Positions 6,397 through 15,673 are shown, counted from the stretch's first letter. The stretch is DNA of 64,000 nt from Chitinophagaceae bacterium (GCA_947447825.1 CANFLL010000009.1:1-64000), one strand, 5' to 3'. The notes: generated from the letters alone by a model not told the origin. Numbers and translations are program-made.

Positions 6397-9135
6397 TTAA
6401 ATACTAAAAGCCATATCAATAATTTCTGCTTGTTCTTTTGCATGTACCTTAGAATATCCAGTGGCAGTAGACGCACTTTGATTTCTACTTATTATTCCGA
6501 AATTTATTCCCTTCAAATTCATTTGTAGGAAAGAAGCTGCACCCATATTTAATGGTTCTTCTTGAACCCAGAACCACATTGCTTTACTGTATTTTCTGCT
6601 TAATTCTTCCAATTGCTTGGTTGGAAGCGGATACAATTGTTCTAGTCTAACAATGGCTATGTCTTTTCTCGACTCTTTTATTTGTTTTTCTGTTAATTCA
6701 AAGGAAATCTTGCCACTACATAATAATACTTTATTAACTGAGTTAGGGTCAGTGATAGTAGCATCATCAATAACTTCTTTGAATCCACCAGTAGAGAGCT
6801 CACTAATATGACTGAAAGTAACAGGGTTGCGAAGATTGGCTTTTGGAGAGAAGTTAATTAGTGGCTTTCTGAAATTCCAAGTTAATTGTCTTCTCAACAA
6901 ATGGAAAAGATTGGCCGCAGAAGTGACATTAGTAACAACCATGTTTAGTTCGGCACACATTTGCAGGAAGCGTTCAAGCCTTGCACTACTATGTTCTGGT
7001 CCTTGACCCTCATAACCATGAGGCAACAACATCACTAAACCATTTTGACGTTGCCATTTTTGTTCTCCACCAGATATAAATTGGTCAATCATTGTTTGTG
7101 CGCCATTACAGAAATCACCAAACTGCGCTTCCCAAACAACTAAAGCATTTGGATTTGCAAGAGCATAACCATATTCAAAACCTAAAACACCATACTCGCT
7201 AAGCAATGAGTTGTATATTCTAAACTTTGCTTGATCCTCAACAAAATGATTTAACCTGTTGTAACCTTTACTGGTTTCCTCATCTCTTAAAACAGCATGT
7301 CTGTGGCTAAATGTGCCTCTTTTCACATCTTGTCCACTCATTCTTACAATATTACCTTCTAAGAGTAAGGAGCTATAAGCCATCAATTCACCAGTTGCCC
7401 AATCAATTTTTTGTTCATTTTCCAGCAATTTCACCTTCTCTTGAATCAGTTTTTCAACTTTCTTGAGGGGCTTAAATTCTGCAGGCCATCTCATTAAACC
7501 GTCAAATAAAATTGAAGCAGTTTCAGCATTGATAGCAGTAGAGGGAGAATGGTCAAAATCGGCAGCTTTTGCTTTAATCATACTTTCCCAAACAATTTCT
7601 GGCTTTTGTTGCTTGTATGGTAAAGGCGATTGCTTTACTTCATCCAATCTTTCTTGTAAGTCTCCCCAGAATTTTTTCTCCATTTCCTTAGCCAAATCTT
7701 GAGCATCAGATTCGCCATTCTCTAACAAGAATTTGATGTACTGCTCACGAGGATTAGCATGTTTATCTATCAGTGCATACAATTGTGGTTGCGTATATTT
7801 AGGATCATCACCTTCATTATGACCATGTTTTCTGTAGCAAACCATGTCAATAAAGATGTCTTTATTAAATTCTTGACGATACCTTGCTGCTATTTCTGCA
7901 CAACGAACTACTGTTTCAGCATCGTCACCATTTACGTGCAAAACGGGTGCTTGCACCATCGCCGCAACTGAAGTACAGTAATCAGCAGTTCTTGCATCTT
8001 CAAAATCTGTTGTAAAACCAATTTGGTTATTGATCACAAAATGGATAGTTCCACCAGTGTAATATCCATTAAGGTTACTCATTTGCAAAACCTCATAAAC
8101 AATGCCCTGACCAGCTACAGAAGCATCACCATGTATTAATATTGGTAATATTTTATCAAAATCACTATCGTACAGTACGTCAGCTTTTGCCCTTGAAAAG
8201 CCAACTACTACAGGGTCAACAGCTTCTAAGTGAGAAGGATTCGGCATCAACTTTAAATGAATCTCTTTATTGTTTGGTGTTGTTAATTCACTACCAAAGC
8301 CCATGTGATATTTAACATCACCACTGCCCATTGTCTGGTCCATTACAGCAGTACCCTCAAATTCACTAAATATTTGTTCGTATGTTTTTCCTAATATGTT
8401 AGCCAAGACGTTCAGACGTCCACGGTGTGCCATTCCAACTACCACCTCTTTTACGTCATAATCTGCAGCAGTGTTAATGATGGCATCTAAAGCGGCAATA
8501 GTAGTTTCTCCACCTTCGAGGGAAAATCTTTTTTGTCCAATATATTTTGTGTGAAGAAATTTTTCGAATATAACCCCTTGATTTAATTTTTCAAGAATTC
8601 GTCTTTTCTTTTCTAGCGATACTGGTTTGAAAAACTCTTTTTCTAATTCATTAGTAATCCAATCAACTTTAGTTTGATCGCTTATATACTTAAATTCAAC
8701 GCCAACGTGGTTTGAATATACTTTTTGAAGATGAGAAAGAATGTTCCTTAAAGTGGTTGCTCCTAGTCCAATCAGATTGCCCGCATTAAAAACGGTATCT
8801 AAATCATTGTCAGTTAAGCCAAAAAAAGAAAGTTCTAAATTTGCGCCTCTGTCTTTACGTGTACGTATTGGATTGGTCTTTGCTAAAAGATGTCCTTTAT
8901 TTCGATAACCAAGAATTAAACGATAAACGCTTACTTCTTTCAACCAATCAATGGAGGCTGATGTAGGTTTATCCGCAACATTTACGGAAGCAGAGCCATT
9001 TGCTACTGCAAAATCAAAACCTTCAAAAAATTTTTTGAGGTCTGCATCTACGCTGTTGGAATCTTTTAAAAAATCCTGATAAAGACTTTCAATATAACTT
9101 GGGTGCGAGTTGGTGATGTACGAGAAATCCTTCAT
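6397..9135 (-). CDS. sucA: 2-oxoglutarate dehydrogenase E1 component
   Basis: A 912-residue thiamine diphosphate-dependent E1o that decarboxylates 2-oxoglutarate and transfers succinyl to the E2 lipoyl arm. Recognisable elements are the N-terminal helix SYIESLYQDFLKDSNSVD, the GMAHRGRLNVLANILGK segment, HGDASVAGQG, GDDAETVVR and CYRKHGHNEGDDP in the cofactor domain, and SARLERFLQMC with QEEPLNMG toward the C-terminus. Length is normal for the family. It is first in the sucA-sucB operon. I see no clean -7 consensus directly upstream, although a TATTTGC-like stretch lies near 9175 on the minus strand. Confidence 0.96.
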   Translation of the reverse strand: MKDFSYITNSHPSYIESLYQDFLKDSNSVDADLKKFFEGFDFAVANGSASVNVADKPTSASIDWLKEVSVYRLILGYRNKGHLLAKTNPIRTRKDRGANLELSFFGLTDNDLDTVFNAGNLIGLGATTLRNILSHLQKVYSNHVGVEFKYISDQTKVDWITNELEKEFFKPVSLEKKRRILEKLNQGVIFEKFLHTKYIGQKRFSLEGGETTIAALDAIINTAADYDVKEVVVGMAHRGRLNVLANILGKTYEQIFSEFEGTAVMDQTMGSGDVKYHMGFGSELTTPNNKEIHLKLMPNPSHLEAVDPVVVGFSRAKADVLYDSDFDKILPILIHGDASVAGQGIVYEVLQMSNLNGYYTGGTIHFVINNQIGFTTDFEDARTADYCTSVAAMVQAPVLHVNGDDAETVVRCAEIAARYRQEFNKDIFIDMVCYRKHGHNEGDDPKYTQPQLYALIDKHANPREQYIKFLLENGESDAQDLAKEMEKKFWGDLQERLDEVKQSPLPYKQQKPEIVWESMIKAKAADFDHSPSTAINAETASILFDGLMRWPAEFKPLKKVEKLIQEKVKLLENEQKIDWATGELMAYSSLLLEGNIVRMSGQDVKRGTFSHRHAVLRDEETSKGYNRLNHFVEDQAKFRIYNSLLSEYGVLGFEYGYALANPNALVVWEAQFGDFCNGAQTMIDQFISGGEQKWQRQNGLVMLLPHGYEGQGPEHSSARLERFLQMCAELNMVVTNVTSAANLFHLLRRQLTWNFRKPLINFSPKANLRNPVTFSHISELSTGGFKEVIDDATITDPNSVNKVLLCSGKISFELTEKQIKESRKDIAIVRLEQLYPLPTKQLEELSRKYSKAMWFWVQEEPLNMGAASFLQMNLKGINFGIISRNQSASTATGYSKVHAKEQAEIIDMAFSI

Positions 9136-9309
9136 GTTGCCCTGTTGTTCTTCTTTAATTTAAAAAAATTTTTGCAAATATCGTATAACAAATTAATGCA
9201 GGGACATTATTTATGTTAGTTTTTAATATTTTTTAAATAACGTTTTCGACTGTTGATTAATTGTAAAATAAAAGTTTTAAAAATATTTTTTCATTCCAAA
9301 TCATACACC

Positions 9310-9317
9310 TACATTTG
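9310..9317 (+). promoter_or_regulatory. -7 promoter element of rpsT
   Basis: TACATTTG, an exact TAnnTTTG match; predicted start near 9323, leaving a 17-base leader before the rpsT ATG. Confidence 0.6.
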
Positions 9318-9339
9318 CAATCCGAAAAATTTTTAGTAT

Positions 9340-9603
9340 ATGGCAAATCATAAGGCAACCAAAAAAGATACAAGGCAGGCAGCCAAACGCAGAGATAGCA
9401 ACCGTTATTATGGTAAAACTACCCGTAATGCAATCCGTGACTTGAAGACTACAGTTGGTACTGCTGAATTTACAGATAAACTACCTAATGTAGTTTCCAT
9501 GATAGATAAACTTGCAAAAAGAGGTATTATACACAAAAACAAAGCTGCAAATTTAAAAAGCAAACTTGCAAAAAAAGCAAATGCTGAAAAAGCTGCTGCA
9601 TAA
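9340..9603 (+). CDS. rpsT: 30S ribosomal protein S20
   Basis: An 87-residue Lys/Arg/Ala-rich S20 with the conserved start [22 protein letters not shown] and the helical C-terminal segment around [24 protein letters not shown]20 binds 16S rRNA at the base of the small subunit and assembles early. It is a single-gene unit: its own promoter lies just upstream and an 18-bp intrinsic terminator just downstream, followed by the SRP RNA gene. Confidence 0.97.
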   Translation: MANHKATKKDTRQAAKRRDSNRYYGKTTRNAIRDLKTTVGTAEFTDKLPNVVSMIDKLAKRGIIHKNKAANLKSKLAKKANAEKAAA

Positions 9604-9626
9604 TTTGTTTATTTTACTGCAAACTA

Positions 9627-9666
9627 AATAAGGCTGTTCGAAAGGTAACTTTTGAACAGCCTTATT
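9627..9666 (+). terminator. Intrinsic terminator after rpsT
   Basis: An 18-bp stem with one wobble (AATAAGGCTGTTCGAAAG with CTTTTGAACAGCCTTATT) around a GTAA loop, then a short T-rich stretch. Bases 9667-9890 hold nothing else I recognise. Confidence 0.85.
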
Positions 9667-9897
9667 TACTTTGTGCTTTTCATAAGTTAGAACTTATCTG
9701 CACCAATTGGAAAAACGTCTGCTTCATCCAAATAAATAAGTAGTTTTTTTTGACTGTTTCAGTACTAAACTAAAAAGTAGAATAATTTTAATCCAAGGAA
9801 TGTCTGACTGTTGAAAATAAACTTTATAATCAAGCAGTTTTTTAATGTAAAATCAACATTTTCTAACTTTTCTTTTTCATTATTCAATCTCAACCAC

Positions 9898-9905
9898 TAC
9901 ATTTG
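9898..9905 (+). promoter_or_regulatory. -7 promoter element of ffs
   Basis: TACATTTG, an exact TAnnTTTG match, ends six bases before the predicted first base of the SRP RNA (GGCAGG at 9911). Because the 5' end of this RNA is fixed by its terminal stem, the distance serves as a ruler for other promoters here. Confidence 0.65.
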
Positions 9906-9910
9906 CAACC

Positions 9911-10005
9911 GGCAGGTCTCATACGACCAGCTCCTGCTAAACCTCCCCAGGGTAGGAATACAGCAAGGATAGGCGGTTGTAGCGGTGCGATGTGAGTAGC
10001 CTGCC
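9911..10005 (+). ncRNA. ffs: Signal recognition particle RNA (4.5S-like, small bacterial type)
   Basis: About 95 bases bounded by a terminal stem GGCAGG...CCTGCC. The apical part contains CCCCAGGGTAGGAATACAGCAAGG, split here as CCCCAGGG, AGGAA and AGCAAGG. These are the recognisable symmetric and asymmetric loop elements with the GGAA-type tetraloop region that bind the Ffh M domain. The RNA pairs with Ffh to target nascent membrane proteins. A consensus -7 element lies directly upstream and ATTTTTTC directly downstream as the termination tract. It is not in the ORF track because it is non-coding. Confidence 0.85.
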
Positions 10006-10080
10006 GATTTTTTCTTTTCGCTACGGAGAGAATGATTCCAGAAGCTCCAAATACTATTTTATTCTCACTAAATATTAATC

Positions 10081-10731
10081 ATGAAATTTTTTATTGACAC
10101 AGCAAACTTGGCTCAGATTAAAGAAGCCAATGATTTAGGCATTTTGGATGGTGTAACTACCAACCCGTCTTTAATGGCCAAAGAAGGCATCAAGGGAAAT
10201 GAAGCTATTTTGAATCATTATAAAACAATATGTGAGCTTGTAGATGGTGACATCAGCGCAGAAGTATTGTCAGTTACTTATGAAGAAATGGTTGCAGAAG
10301 GTAAAATACTAGCAGCAATACACCCGAATATAGTAGTAAAAATTCCAATGACAAAAGATGGTATTAAAGCTATTAAATGGTTTACAGATAATGGTATAAA
10401 AACTAACTGTACACTTGTATTCAGTGCTGGACAAGCAATCTTAGCTGCCAAAGCTGGTGCTACTTATCTTTCTCCTTTTATTGGAAGGCTAGATGATACC
10501 TTGTGGGATGGTGTTGATTTAATTGCTCAAATTGCAAACATTTATACTATTCAGGGTTTTCAAACAGAGATTCTAGCTGCTTCTATTCGTACACCTTTAC
10601 ACATTGTTAAGTGTGCTGAAGCTGGTGCAGATGTTTGTACATGTCCTTTAGATTCAATCTTAGGATTGTTGAAACATCCTTTAACAGATATTGGTCTAGC
10701 TAAATTTATAGAAGACGCTAAGAAAATGTAG
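10081..10731 (+). CDS. fsa: Transaldolase-like fructose-6-phosphate aldolase family protein
   Basis: A 216-residue class I aldolase of the short transaldolase/FSA (TalC) family. It starts with FFIDTANLAQIKEA and contains GVTTNPSLMAKEG, the Schiff-base lysine segment VVKIPMT (about residues 82-88), NCTLVFSAGQA, SPFIGRLDD and AASIRTPLHI. The length matches the 215-220-residue subgroup rather than the 320-residue classic transaldolase. Transaldolase and fructose-6-phosphate aldolase activities cannot be told apart with confidence from sequence alone, so the symbol is provisional. A strong bidirectional terminator follows. Confidence 0.9.
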   Translation: MKFFIDTANLAQIKEANDLGILDGVTTNPSLMAKEGIKGNEAILNHYKTICELVDGDISAEVLSVTYEEMVAEGKILAAIHPNIVVKIPMTKDGIKAIKWFTDNGIKTNCTLVFSAGQAILAAKAGATYLSPFIGRLDDTLWDGVDLIAQIANIYTIQGFQTEILAASIRTPLHIVKCAEAGADVCTCPLDSILGLLKHPLTDIGLAKFIEDAKKM

Positions 10732-10743
10732 TTTATAGCTTAT

Positions 10744-10795
10744 CCACAAATAAAAAGTCCCAAGCGTTTTTACGCTTGGGACTTTTTATTTGTGG
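10744..10795. terminator. Bidirectional terminator between fsa and carbonic anhydrase
   Basis: A perfect 23-bp stem (CCACAAATAAAAAGTCCCAAGCG and its complement) around TTTTTA. A and T runs inside the stem let it end both convergent transcripts. Confidence 0.9.
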
Positions 10796-10820
10796 AATAA
10801 TATCTTTACAAGAAAGCCTC

Positions 10821-11453
10821 TTACAAATTATCATATAAATAGAATGGATCAATAGGACTATTCGCTGGCAATTCAAAAACAGGGTTGATAATGCCATTCT
10901 TTAATCCATATACCCACCCATGTAAATCTGGACGATTGTCGTGTTTCCATGCAGACTGAACAATAGACGTTTTAGCTAGGTTCATTACTTGTTCCTTCAC
11001 ATTAATTTCAATCATTTTGTCTAACCTTTCCTCTTCTGTAGGTAGTGAATCTACTTCATCTTTGTGTAATCTATAAACATCTTTAATGTTGCGCAACCAT
11101 TTATTAATAATGCCAAAAGAGTGTTGAGTCATAGCTGCATTTACACCTCCACATCCGTAATGTCCGCATACAATGATATGTTTAACCTTTAGCACTTCTA
11201 CTGCATATTGTAAAACACTCAACATATTCAAGTCTGTATGAACAACCATATTTGCAATGTTTCTATGTACAAATATTTCCCCAGGCTGTGTAGCGGTTAT
11301 TCTATCTGCTGGCACTCGGCTGTCGCTACATCCTATCCATAAAAACTCAGGAGTTTGTATGCCTGCTAGTCTGGTGAAAAAATCACAATCCTTTGCCACC
11401 TGCCTATTTGCCCATTCTCTATTGTCTATTAATAGCTTTTCGTATTCATTCAT
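10821..11453 (-). CDS. can: Beta-class carbonic anhydrase
   Basis: A 210-residue beta-carbonic anhydrase interconverting CO2 and bicarbonate. The zinc site is visible as GCSDSRVPAD (Cys, Asp-Arg dyad) and CGHYGCGGV (His and Cys ligands). The ORF track extends 25 residues upstream to an ATG at 11528. That extension is Lys/Phe-rich and not part of the family, and the ATG at 11453 (MNEYEKLLIDN) aligns with the usual start, so I use it. Bicarbonate supply fits with PEP carboxylase elsewhere in the window, but the two genes are not linked. It is convergent with fsa. Confidence 0.93.
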   Translation of the reverse strand: MNEYEKLLIDNREWANRQVAKDCDFFTRLAGIQTPEFLWIGCSDSRVPADRITATQPGEIFVHRNIANMVVHTDLNMLSVLQYAVEVLKVKHIIVCGHYGCGGVNAAMTQHSFGIINKWLRNIKDVYRLHKDEVDSLPTEEERLDKMIEINVKEQVMNLAKTSIVQSAWKHDNRPDLHGWVYGLKNGIINPVFELPANSPIDPFYLYDNL

Positions 11454-11654
11454 CTTAACCCTGGTATAATTATTAAACAAAAATTTTTTGCCCTTAATTG
11501 ATTTTAAAAACAGTTTAGTAAAAGACAACTAAACTTGGCAAATCTATAGTTCAAAAAATCATTTGGTTGTCTAATTGAAAAAAAATAAAATAAAAATAGA
11601 AAGAACAAACATTTTCTGTTTAACTTCGTTTTTATAATAGTTAAACAAAATAAT

Positions 11655-12155
11655 ATGTCAACAGAAGATTTCGATTACATGCTTATTAATAACACAGAGT
11701 TTTTAAAGCCATTTGCTATTACACTTACAAGGGATCATGAGCTAGCAAAAGATTTATTTCAAGAAACTTTGCTGAGGGCTTTGGCAAATAAGGAGAAATA
11801 TAATGATGGAACGAACGTTAAAGCATGGCTTTACACCATCATGCGCAATATTTTCATAAACAATTATCGCAGAAAAGCTAAACAGAACACCATTTTTGAT
11901 AATACTCCAAATGATTATTTGTTAGATTACAATCAAGGTGCTGTTTCTAACGCAGCCATTGCAGGTATAAACATGAAGGAAGTGCAAGCTGCTATCCATA
12001 ATCTTCCTATCATTTTTAAAAACCCTTTCTTACTCTATTTTGATGGTTTTAAGTATCACGAAATTGCAGATATGCTAGGCGAACCACTAGGTACCATAAA
12101 AAGCCGTATTCACTTTGCTCGTAAATTATTAAAGGCTCAGATTGAACGTCATTAA
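11655..12155 (+). CDS. ECF-type RNA polymerase sigma factor next to carotenoid genes
   Basis: A 166-residue sigma-70 family ECF protein. Region 2 is around HELAKDLFQETLLRALAN and AWLYTIMRNIFINNYRR (about 30-80). Region 4 is around KYHEIADMLGEPLGTIKSRIHFARKLL (about 130-160). No anti-sigma gene is adjacent. It sits directly upstream of crtI, crtB and idi in the same direction, so regulation of carotenoid synthesis is a reasonable inference, as known for CarQ in myxobacteria and seen in other Bacteroidota pigment clusters. A TAACTTCG -7-like element and an inverted GTTTAAC/GTTAAAC pair lie upstream (11618-11646). A hairpin separates it from crtI. Confidence 0.92.
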   Translation: MSTEDFDYMLINNTEFLKPFAITLTRDHELAKDLFQETLLRALANKEKYNDGTNVKAWLYTIMRNIFINNYRRKAKQNTIFDNTPNDYLLDYNQGAVSNAAIAGINMKEVQAAIHNLPIIFKNPFLLYFDGFKYHEIADMLGEPLGTIKSRIHFARKLLKAQIERH

Positions 12156-12194
12156 TATTGTTAAACAAAATAGTTCATCTATTTGTAATTCCTG

Positions 12195-12240
12195 ACAGGT
12201 TACAGGTTGCAGTTATTAAAAATCTGCACCAGTAACCTGT
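12195..12240 (+). terminator. Hairpin between sigma factor and crtI
   Basis: ACAGGTTAC and GTAACCTGT (outer 9 bp) plus an inner partial GGTTGCAG/CTGCACC stem around an A/T-rich loop, followed by TTTATTTG. It may be a terminator or attenuator of the sigma transcript. Confidence 0.6.
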
Positions 12241-12265
12241 TTTATTTGTAATCAACGATTCTAGA

Positions 12266-13813
12266 ATGACTATGAAGAAAAATAAAAAGGTGGTTGTAAT
12301 TGGCGCCGGCTTCTCTGGCTTATCTGTTGCAAGTTTCTTGGCCAAAGAAGGGTATGATGTTACCGTTTTAGAAAAACATTCTTTGCCAGGAGGGAGAGCT
12401 AGAAAGTATGAAGCAAACGGATTCACTTTTGATATGGGGCCAAGCTGGTACTGGATGCCTGATGTTTTTGAAAGATACTTCAGTCAATTCGGCAAAAAGG
12501 TAGCTGATTATTACACACTTCAACGCTTAGACCCTTCTTACAGAATATTTTGGCAGGATGTTCCAATGGATATTCCAGCAGACTACAATGCGTTTAAACA
12601 ACTTTTTAATGAATTAGAAATAGGCAGCGCAGAAAAGTTAGAACAATTCATTGCAGAAGCTGCCTTCAAATACAAAGTGGGCATAAATAAATTGGTTCAT
12701 AAACCAGGACGGTCAATAGCAGAATTTATTGACCTAGATTTAATAAGCGGCCTGTTTAGGTTGGATGTTTTTAATTCAATACAAAGCCATGTTCGATCAT
12801 TATTTAAAAACGAAAAAATACGGCAACTTCTTGAGTTTCCCGTACTGTTTCTTGGTGCACTTGCTGAAAATACACCTGCTTTGTATAGCCTAATGAATTA
12901 TGCCGACATTGTTGGTGGCACTTGGTATCCTGAAAAAGGTATGTATGAAATTGTTGATGCCATGTTTAAACTGGCAGTTGAACAAGGTGTACATTTTAAG
13001 TTTAACGAAGATGTGAAAGAGATTGTAGTTAAAGATAGTGTTGCGGTTGGGGTAAAAAGTAGTAATTACGAATTGCTAGTTACAAATCAAAATACTCAAT
13101 GCTCAATTTCTGACTTTAAACTTACCACTTCAACCTTTTTTGACGCAGATATTATTGTGGGAAGTGCAGATTATCATTTTATTGAAACCAAATTGTTGCC
13201 AAAAGCTTACAGAAGCTATACTGACAAATATTGGGAATCTAGAGTGATGGCACCTAGCTGCCTATTGTTTTATGTAGGTTTAAATAAAAAATTAAACAAT
13301 ATTACGCACCATTCACTCTTCTTCGATACCTCATTTGCTGTTCATGGTGATGAAATATATACTTCAAAAAAGTGGCCAACAAACCCATTGTTCTATGTGT
13401 GTGTGCCATCGGTATCTGACAATACTGTAGCGCCTCAAAACTGTGAAAACCTTTTTCTGCTAATTCCTGTTGCTACTGGGCTAGAAGGCGATGATGAAAA
13501 GCTGAGAGATTCGTATTTTGATATGATTATTGAAAGAATGGAAACACATTTAAAACAATCTATTAAAGAAAGTGTTATCTACAAACGTTCTTATGCGCTA
13601 AGTGATTTTGTGGGTGATTACAACGCCTTTAAAGGGAATGCTTACGGATTGGCAAACACACTTTTGCAGACCGCCATCTTGAAGCCGTCATGTAAAAGCA
13701 AAAAGGTAAAGAACTTGTTTTATACCGGACAACTAACAGTGCCAGGGCCAGGAGTGCCACCAAGTTTGATAAGTGGAGAAGTGGTAGCCAAGGAAATAAT
13801 GAAACTTTCCTAA
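12266..13813 (+). CDS. crtI: Phytoene desaturase (CrtI-type FAD oxidoreductase)
   Basis: A 515-residue CrtI-family enzyme that desaturates phytoene toward lycopene or a related C40 polyene at the membrane. The N-terminal Rossmann fold reads VVVIGAGFSGLSVASFLAKEG and ends with the FAD ribose-binding acid in VTVLEKH. The segment LPGGRARKYEANGFTFDMGPSW is diagnostic. The C-terminus carries LFYTGQLTVPGPGVPPSLISG, the standard CrtI end. The number of desaturation steps cannot be read from sequence. ATG at 12266 or 12272 are both possible. It is followed after 126 bases by crtB. Confidence 0.94.
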   Translation: MTMKKNKKVVVIGAGFSGLSVASFLAKEGYDVTVLEKHSLPGGRARKYEANGFTFDMGPSWYWMPDVFERYFSQFGKKVADYYTLQRLDPSYRIFWQDVPMDIPADYNAFKQLFNELEIGSAEKLEQFIAEAAFKYKVGINKLVHKPGRSIAEFIDLDLISGLFRLDVFNSIQSHVRSLFKNEKIRQLLEFPVLFLGALAENTPALYSLMNYADIVGGTWYPEKGMYEIVDAMFKLAVEQGVHFKFNEDVKEIVVKDSVAVGVKSSNYELLVTNQNTQCSISDFKLTTSTFFDADIIVGSADYHFIETKLLPKAYRSYTDKYWESRVMAPSCLLFYVGLNKKLNNITHHSLFFDTSFAVHGDEIYTSKKWPTNPLFYVCVPSVSDNTVAPQNCENLFLLIPVATGLEGDDEKLRDSYFDMIIERMETHLKQSIKESVIYKRSYALSDFVGDYNAFKGNAYGLANTLLQTAILKPSCKSKKVKNLFYTGQLTVPGPGVPPSLISGEVVAKEIMKLS

Positions 13814-13939
13814 ACATTAGTTTAACGGCCATATTATTGTCACCGAAAAATTACGTTTCGAGGTTTAAGAATGCACACATACACACAATTGTATAACTAG
13901 AACAACTTTTAATAGATAAATAAACTTTTAGAAAACGGT

Positions 13940-14782
13940 ATGACAAACATGCAATTATTCCACGATGTAAGTATGGAGTGTAGTAAAAATGTTACTGAAA
14001 AATACAGTACCAGTTTTTCTTCCTCTATCAATATGCTTGGGAAATCGTTGCGACAACCTATTTTTAATATTTATGGGTTTGTTCGTTTTGCTGATGAAAT
14101 TGTAGATACATTTCATGAGTTTGATAAGCAAACACTACTTCAAGAATTTAAGGCAGACACTTATAAAGCTATCGAAAGACGGATTAGCCTTAATCCTATT
14201 TTGAATAGCTTTCAGCAAACCGTTAATCAATTTAATATCGATATATCATTAATAGAAGCGTTCATCTATAGTATGGAACTCGATTTGGGAAATAAAAAGT
14301 ACGACAGAAATGGTTATGAACAATACATTTACGGAAGTGCAGAAGTTGTTGGTTTGATGTGTTTATATGTGTTTTGCAATGGAAATAAAGAACAATATGA
14401 ACTATTGAAACCAGGTGCCAGAAGTTTGGGTGCTGCTTTTCAGAAGGTTAATTTTTTGCGAGATTTAAAAGCTGACTACGAAGGAATGGAAAGGGTTTAT
14501 TTCCCTGAATGCGACTTTGGTAACTTCACAAAAAAGGATAAAACATCAATAGAATTAGATATACAAAAAGATTTTGACAGTGCCTATGCTGCCATTTTGC
14601 AATTGCCTTTACAAGCAAGATTTGGTGTTTATGTGGCCTACAAGTACTATTTATCTTTGTTCAATAAAATAAAAAAACTTCACCCTCAAAAAATCATGTC
14701 CGAACGTGTTAGAATACCCGATTACATCAAAGCACTCATCGTTGCAAAAGCTAGCATTAGAAGTCAATTAAACCTATTATAA
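13940..14782 (+). CDS. crtB: Phytoene/squalene synthase family (CrtB-like)
   Basis: A 280-residue head-to-head prenyl synthase condensing two geranylgeranyl diphosphates to phytoene. The first Asp-rich motif is in GFVRFADEIVDTFHEFD (about 43-60) and the second in VNFLRDLKADYEGMERVYFP (about 165-185). Both keep acidic residues for Mg-diphosphate binding. Squalene synthases share the fold, but the neighbouring crtI makes phytoene the likely product. It lies between crtI and idi on the same strand, probably cotranscribed or under the same sigma factor. Confidence 0.92.
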   Translation: MTNMQLFHDVSMECSKNVTEKYSTSFSSSINMLGKSLRQPIFNIYGFVRFADEIVDTFHEFDKQTLLQEFKADTYKAIERRISLNPILNSFQQTVNQFNIDISLIEAFIYSMELDLGNKKYDRNGYEQYIYGSAEVVGLMCLYVFCNGNKEQYELLKPGARSLGAAFQKVNFLRDLKADYEGMERVYFPECDFGNFTKKDKTSIELDIQKDFDSAYAAILQLPLQARFGVYVAYKYYLSLFNKIKKLHPQKIMSERVRIPDYIKALIVAKASIRSQLNLL

Positions 14783-14884
14783 AACCATAACTCCATTTAA
14801 ACTTCAATAAATTACACAAGGTTATTCAAATTATATTTGAACCAAGAATACCTATATTGATACACATACTACTAATTTTATCGC

Positions 14885-15439
14885 ATGGATAACGTAATTC
14901 TGGTTGACGAACACGACATAGAAATCGGTTATATGGAAAAAATGGAAGCACACATTGAAGGGAAACTACATAGAGCTTTTAGTGTTTTTATTTTTAACCA
15001 AAAAGGGGAGATGCTACTTCAACAAAGGGCTTTAAAAAAATATCATAGTGGGGGCTTATGGACAAATGCTTGTTGTAGTCATCCTAAACCAAATGAGGCA
15101 ACAATTGATGCTGCACACAGACGATTAAAGGAAGAAATGGGCTTTGATACTCCTCTCATCAAGGCATTCGATTTTAAGTACAAAGCTAATTTTAGCAACG
15201 GGCTAACCGAATACGAATTCGATCATGTGTATGTGGGCTATTATGATGGAAAGATTATTTCGAACTTTGAGGAAGTAGAAAATTATGCCTATAAAAGCAT
15301 TGAAAGCATAGATGAAACGCTTACTGAACAGGTAGATTCATTTACCGAATGGTTTGTTATTGCTTTTCCTAAAATGGTGGAATGGATGGCAAATAATCCT
15401 TATCCGAATACATCAGAAAATAGCATTCAGAATATTTAG
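14885..15439 (+). CDS. idi: Isopentenyl-diphosphate delta-isomerase, type I
   Basis: A 184-residue type I (NUDIX-fold) IPP isomerase that converts IPP to DMAPP for carotenoid synthesis. It carries the catalytic cysteine motif WTNACCSHP (about 58-66), the preceding HRAFSVFIFN strand, and the modified NUDIX helix AHRRLKEEMGF with the catalytic Glu region. Normal length. It is the last gene of the carotenoid cluster. A small hairpin-bearing repeat element follows 85 bases downstream. Confidence 0.94.
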   Translation: MDNVILVDEHDIEIGYMEKMEAHIEGKLHRAFSVFIFNQKGEMLLQQRALKKYHSGGLWTNACCSHPKPNEATIDAAHRRLKEEMGFDTPLIKAFDFKYKANFSNGLTEYEFDHVYVGYYDGKIISNFEEVENYAYKSIESIDETLTEQVDSFTEWFVIAFPKMVEWMANNPYPNTSENSIQNI

Positions 15440-15523
15440 AATGAAAAAGCAGCTAATTAAAAATTGTAACAATCCTTTATATTAATACTTCCAATAGACG
15501 AACCTTATAGTTTTTTAGTTTGG

Positions 15524-15624
15524 TAGGTGTGTATAAAACTTTTTCGATATGAAGTTTAAATGTCAGCATTAAAGACGCATTATCATTCGTCTTTAATGAG
15601 AAAAACTATTTTTCATTCTTTAGA
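15524..15624. repeat. Hairpin repeat element, copy 1
   Basis: Begins TAGGTGTGTATAAAACTTTTTCG, shortened here to its core ATAAAACTTTTTCG. A perfect 11-bp stem follows (CATTAAAGACG 15567-15577, CGTCTTTAATG 15588-15598), then AGAAAAACTATTTTTC. Copy 2 at 27761-27857 has the same left end and layout with a different but still paired stem. The right terminal repeat is degenerate here. It lies just downstream of idi and overlaps a dubious 65-codon ORF in the track. Confidence 0.55.
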
Positions 15625-15673
15625 GTTCACTCCTCTTGGCCTAGCAGTCAAATTATGGAGAACCGGCAAACCT

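Noticed and set aside
11454-11528. 25-residue N-terminal extension of carbonic anhydrase
   Set aside because: Lys/Phe-rich sequence outside the family; the ATG at 11453 gives the usual start. It is not a convincing signal peptide either.
12175-12426. 83-codon minus-strand ORF over the crtI start
   Set aside because: Shadow of crtI in another frame; low-complexity composition.
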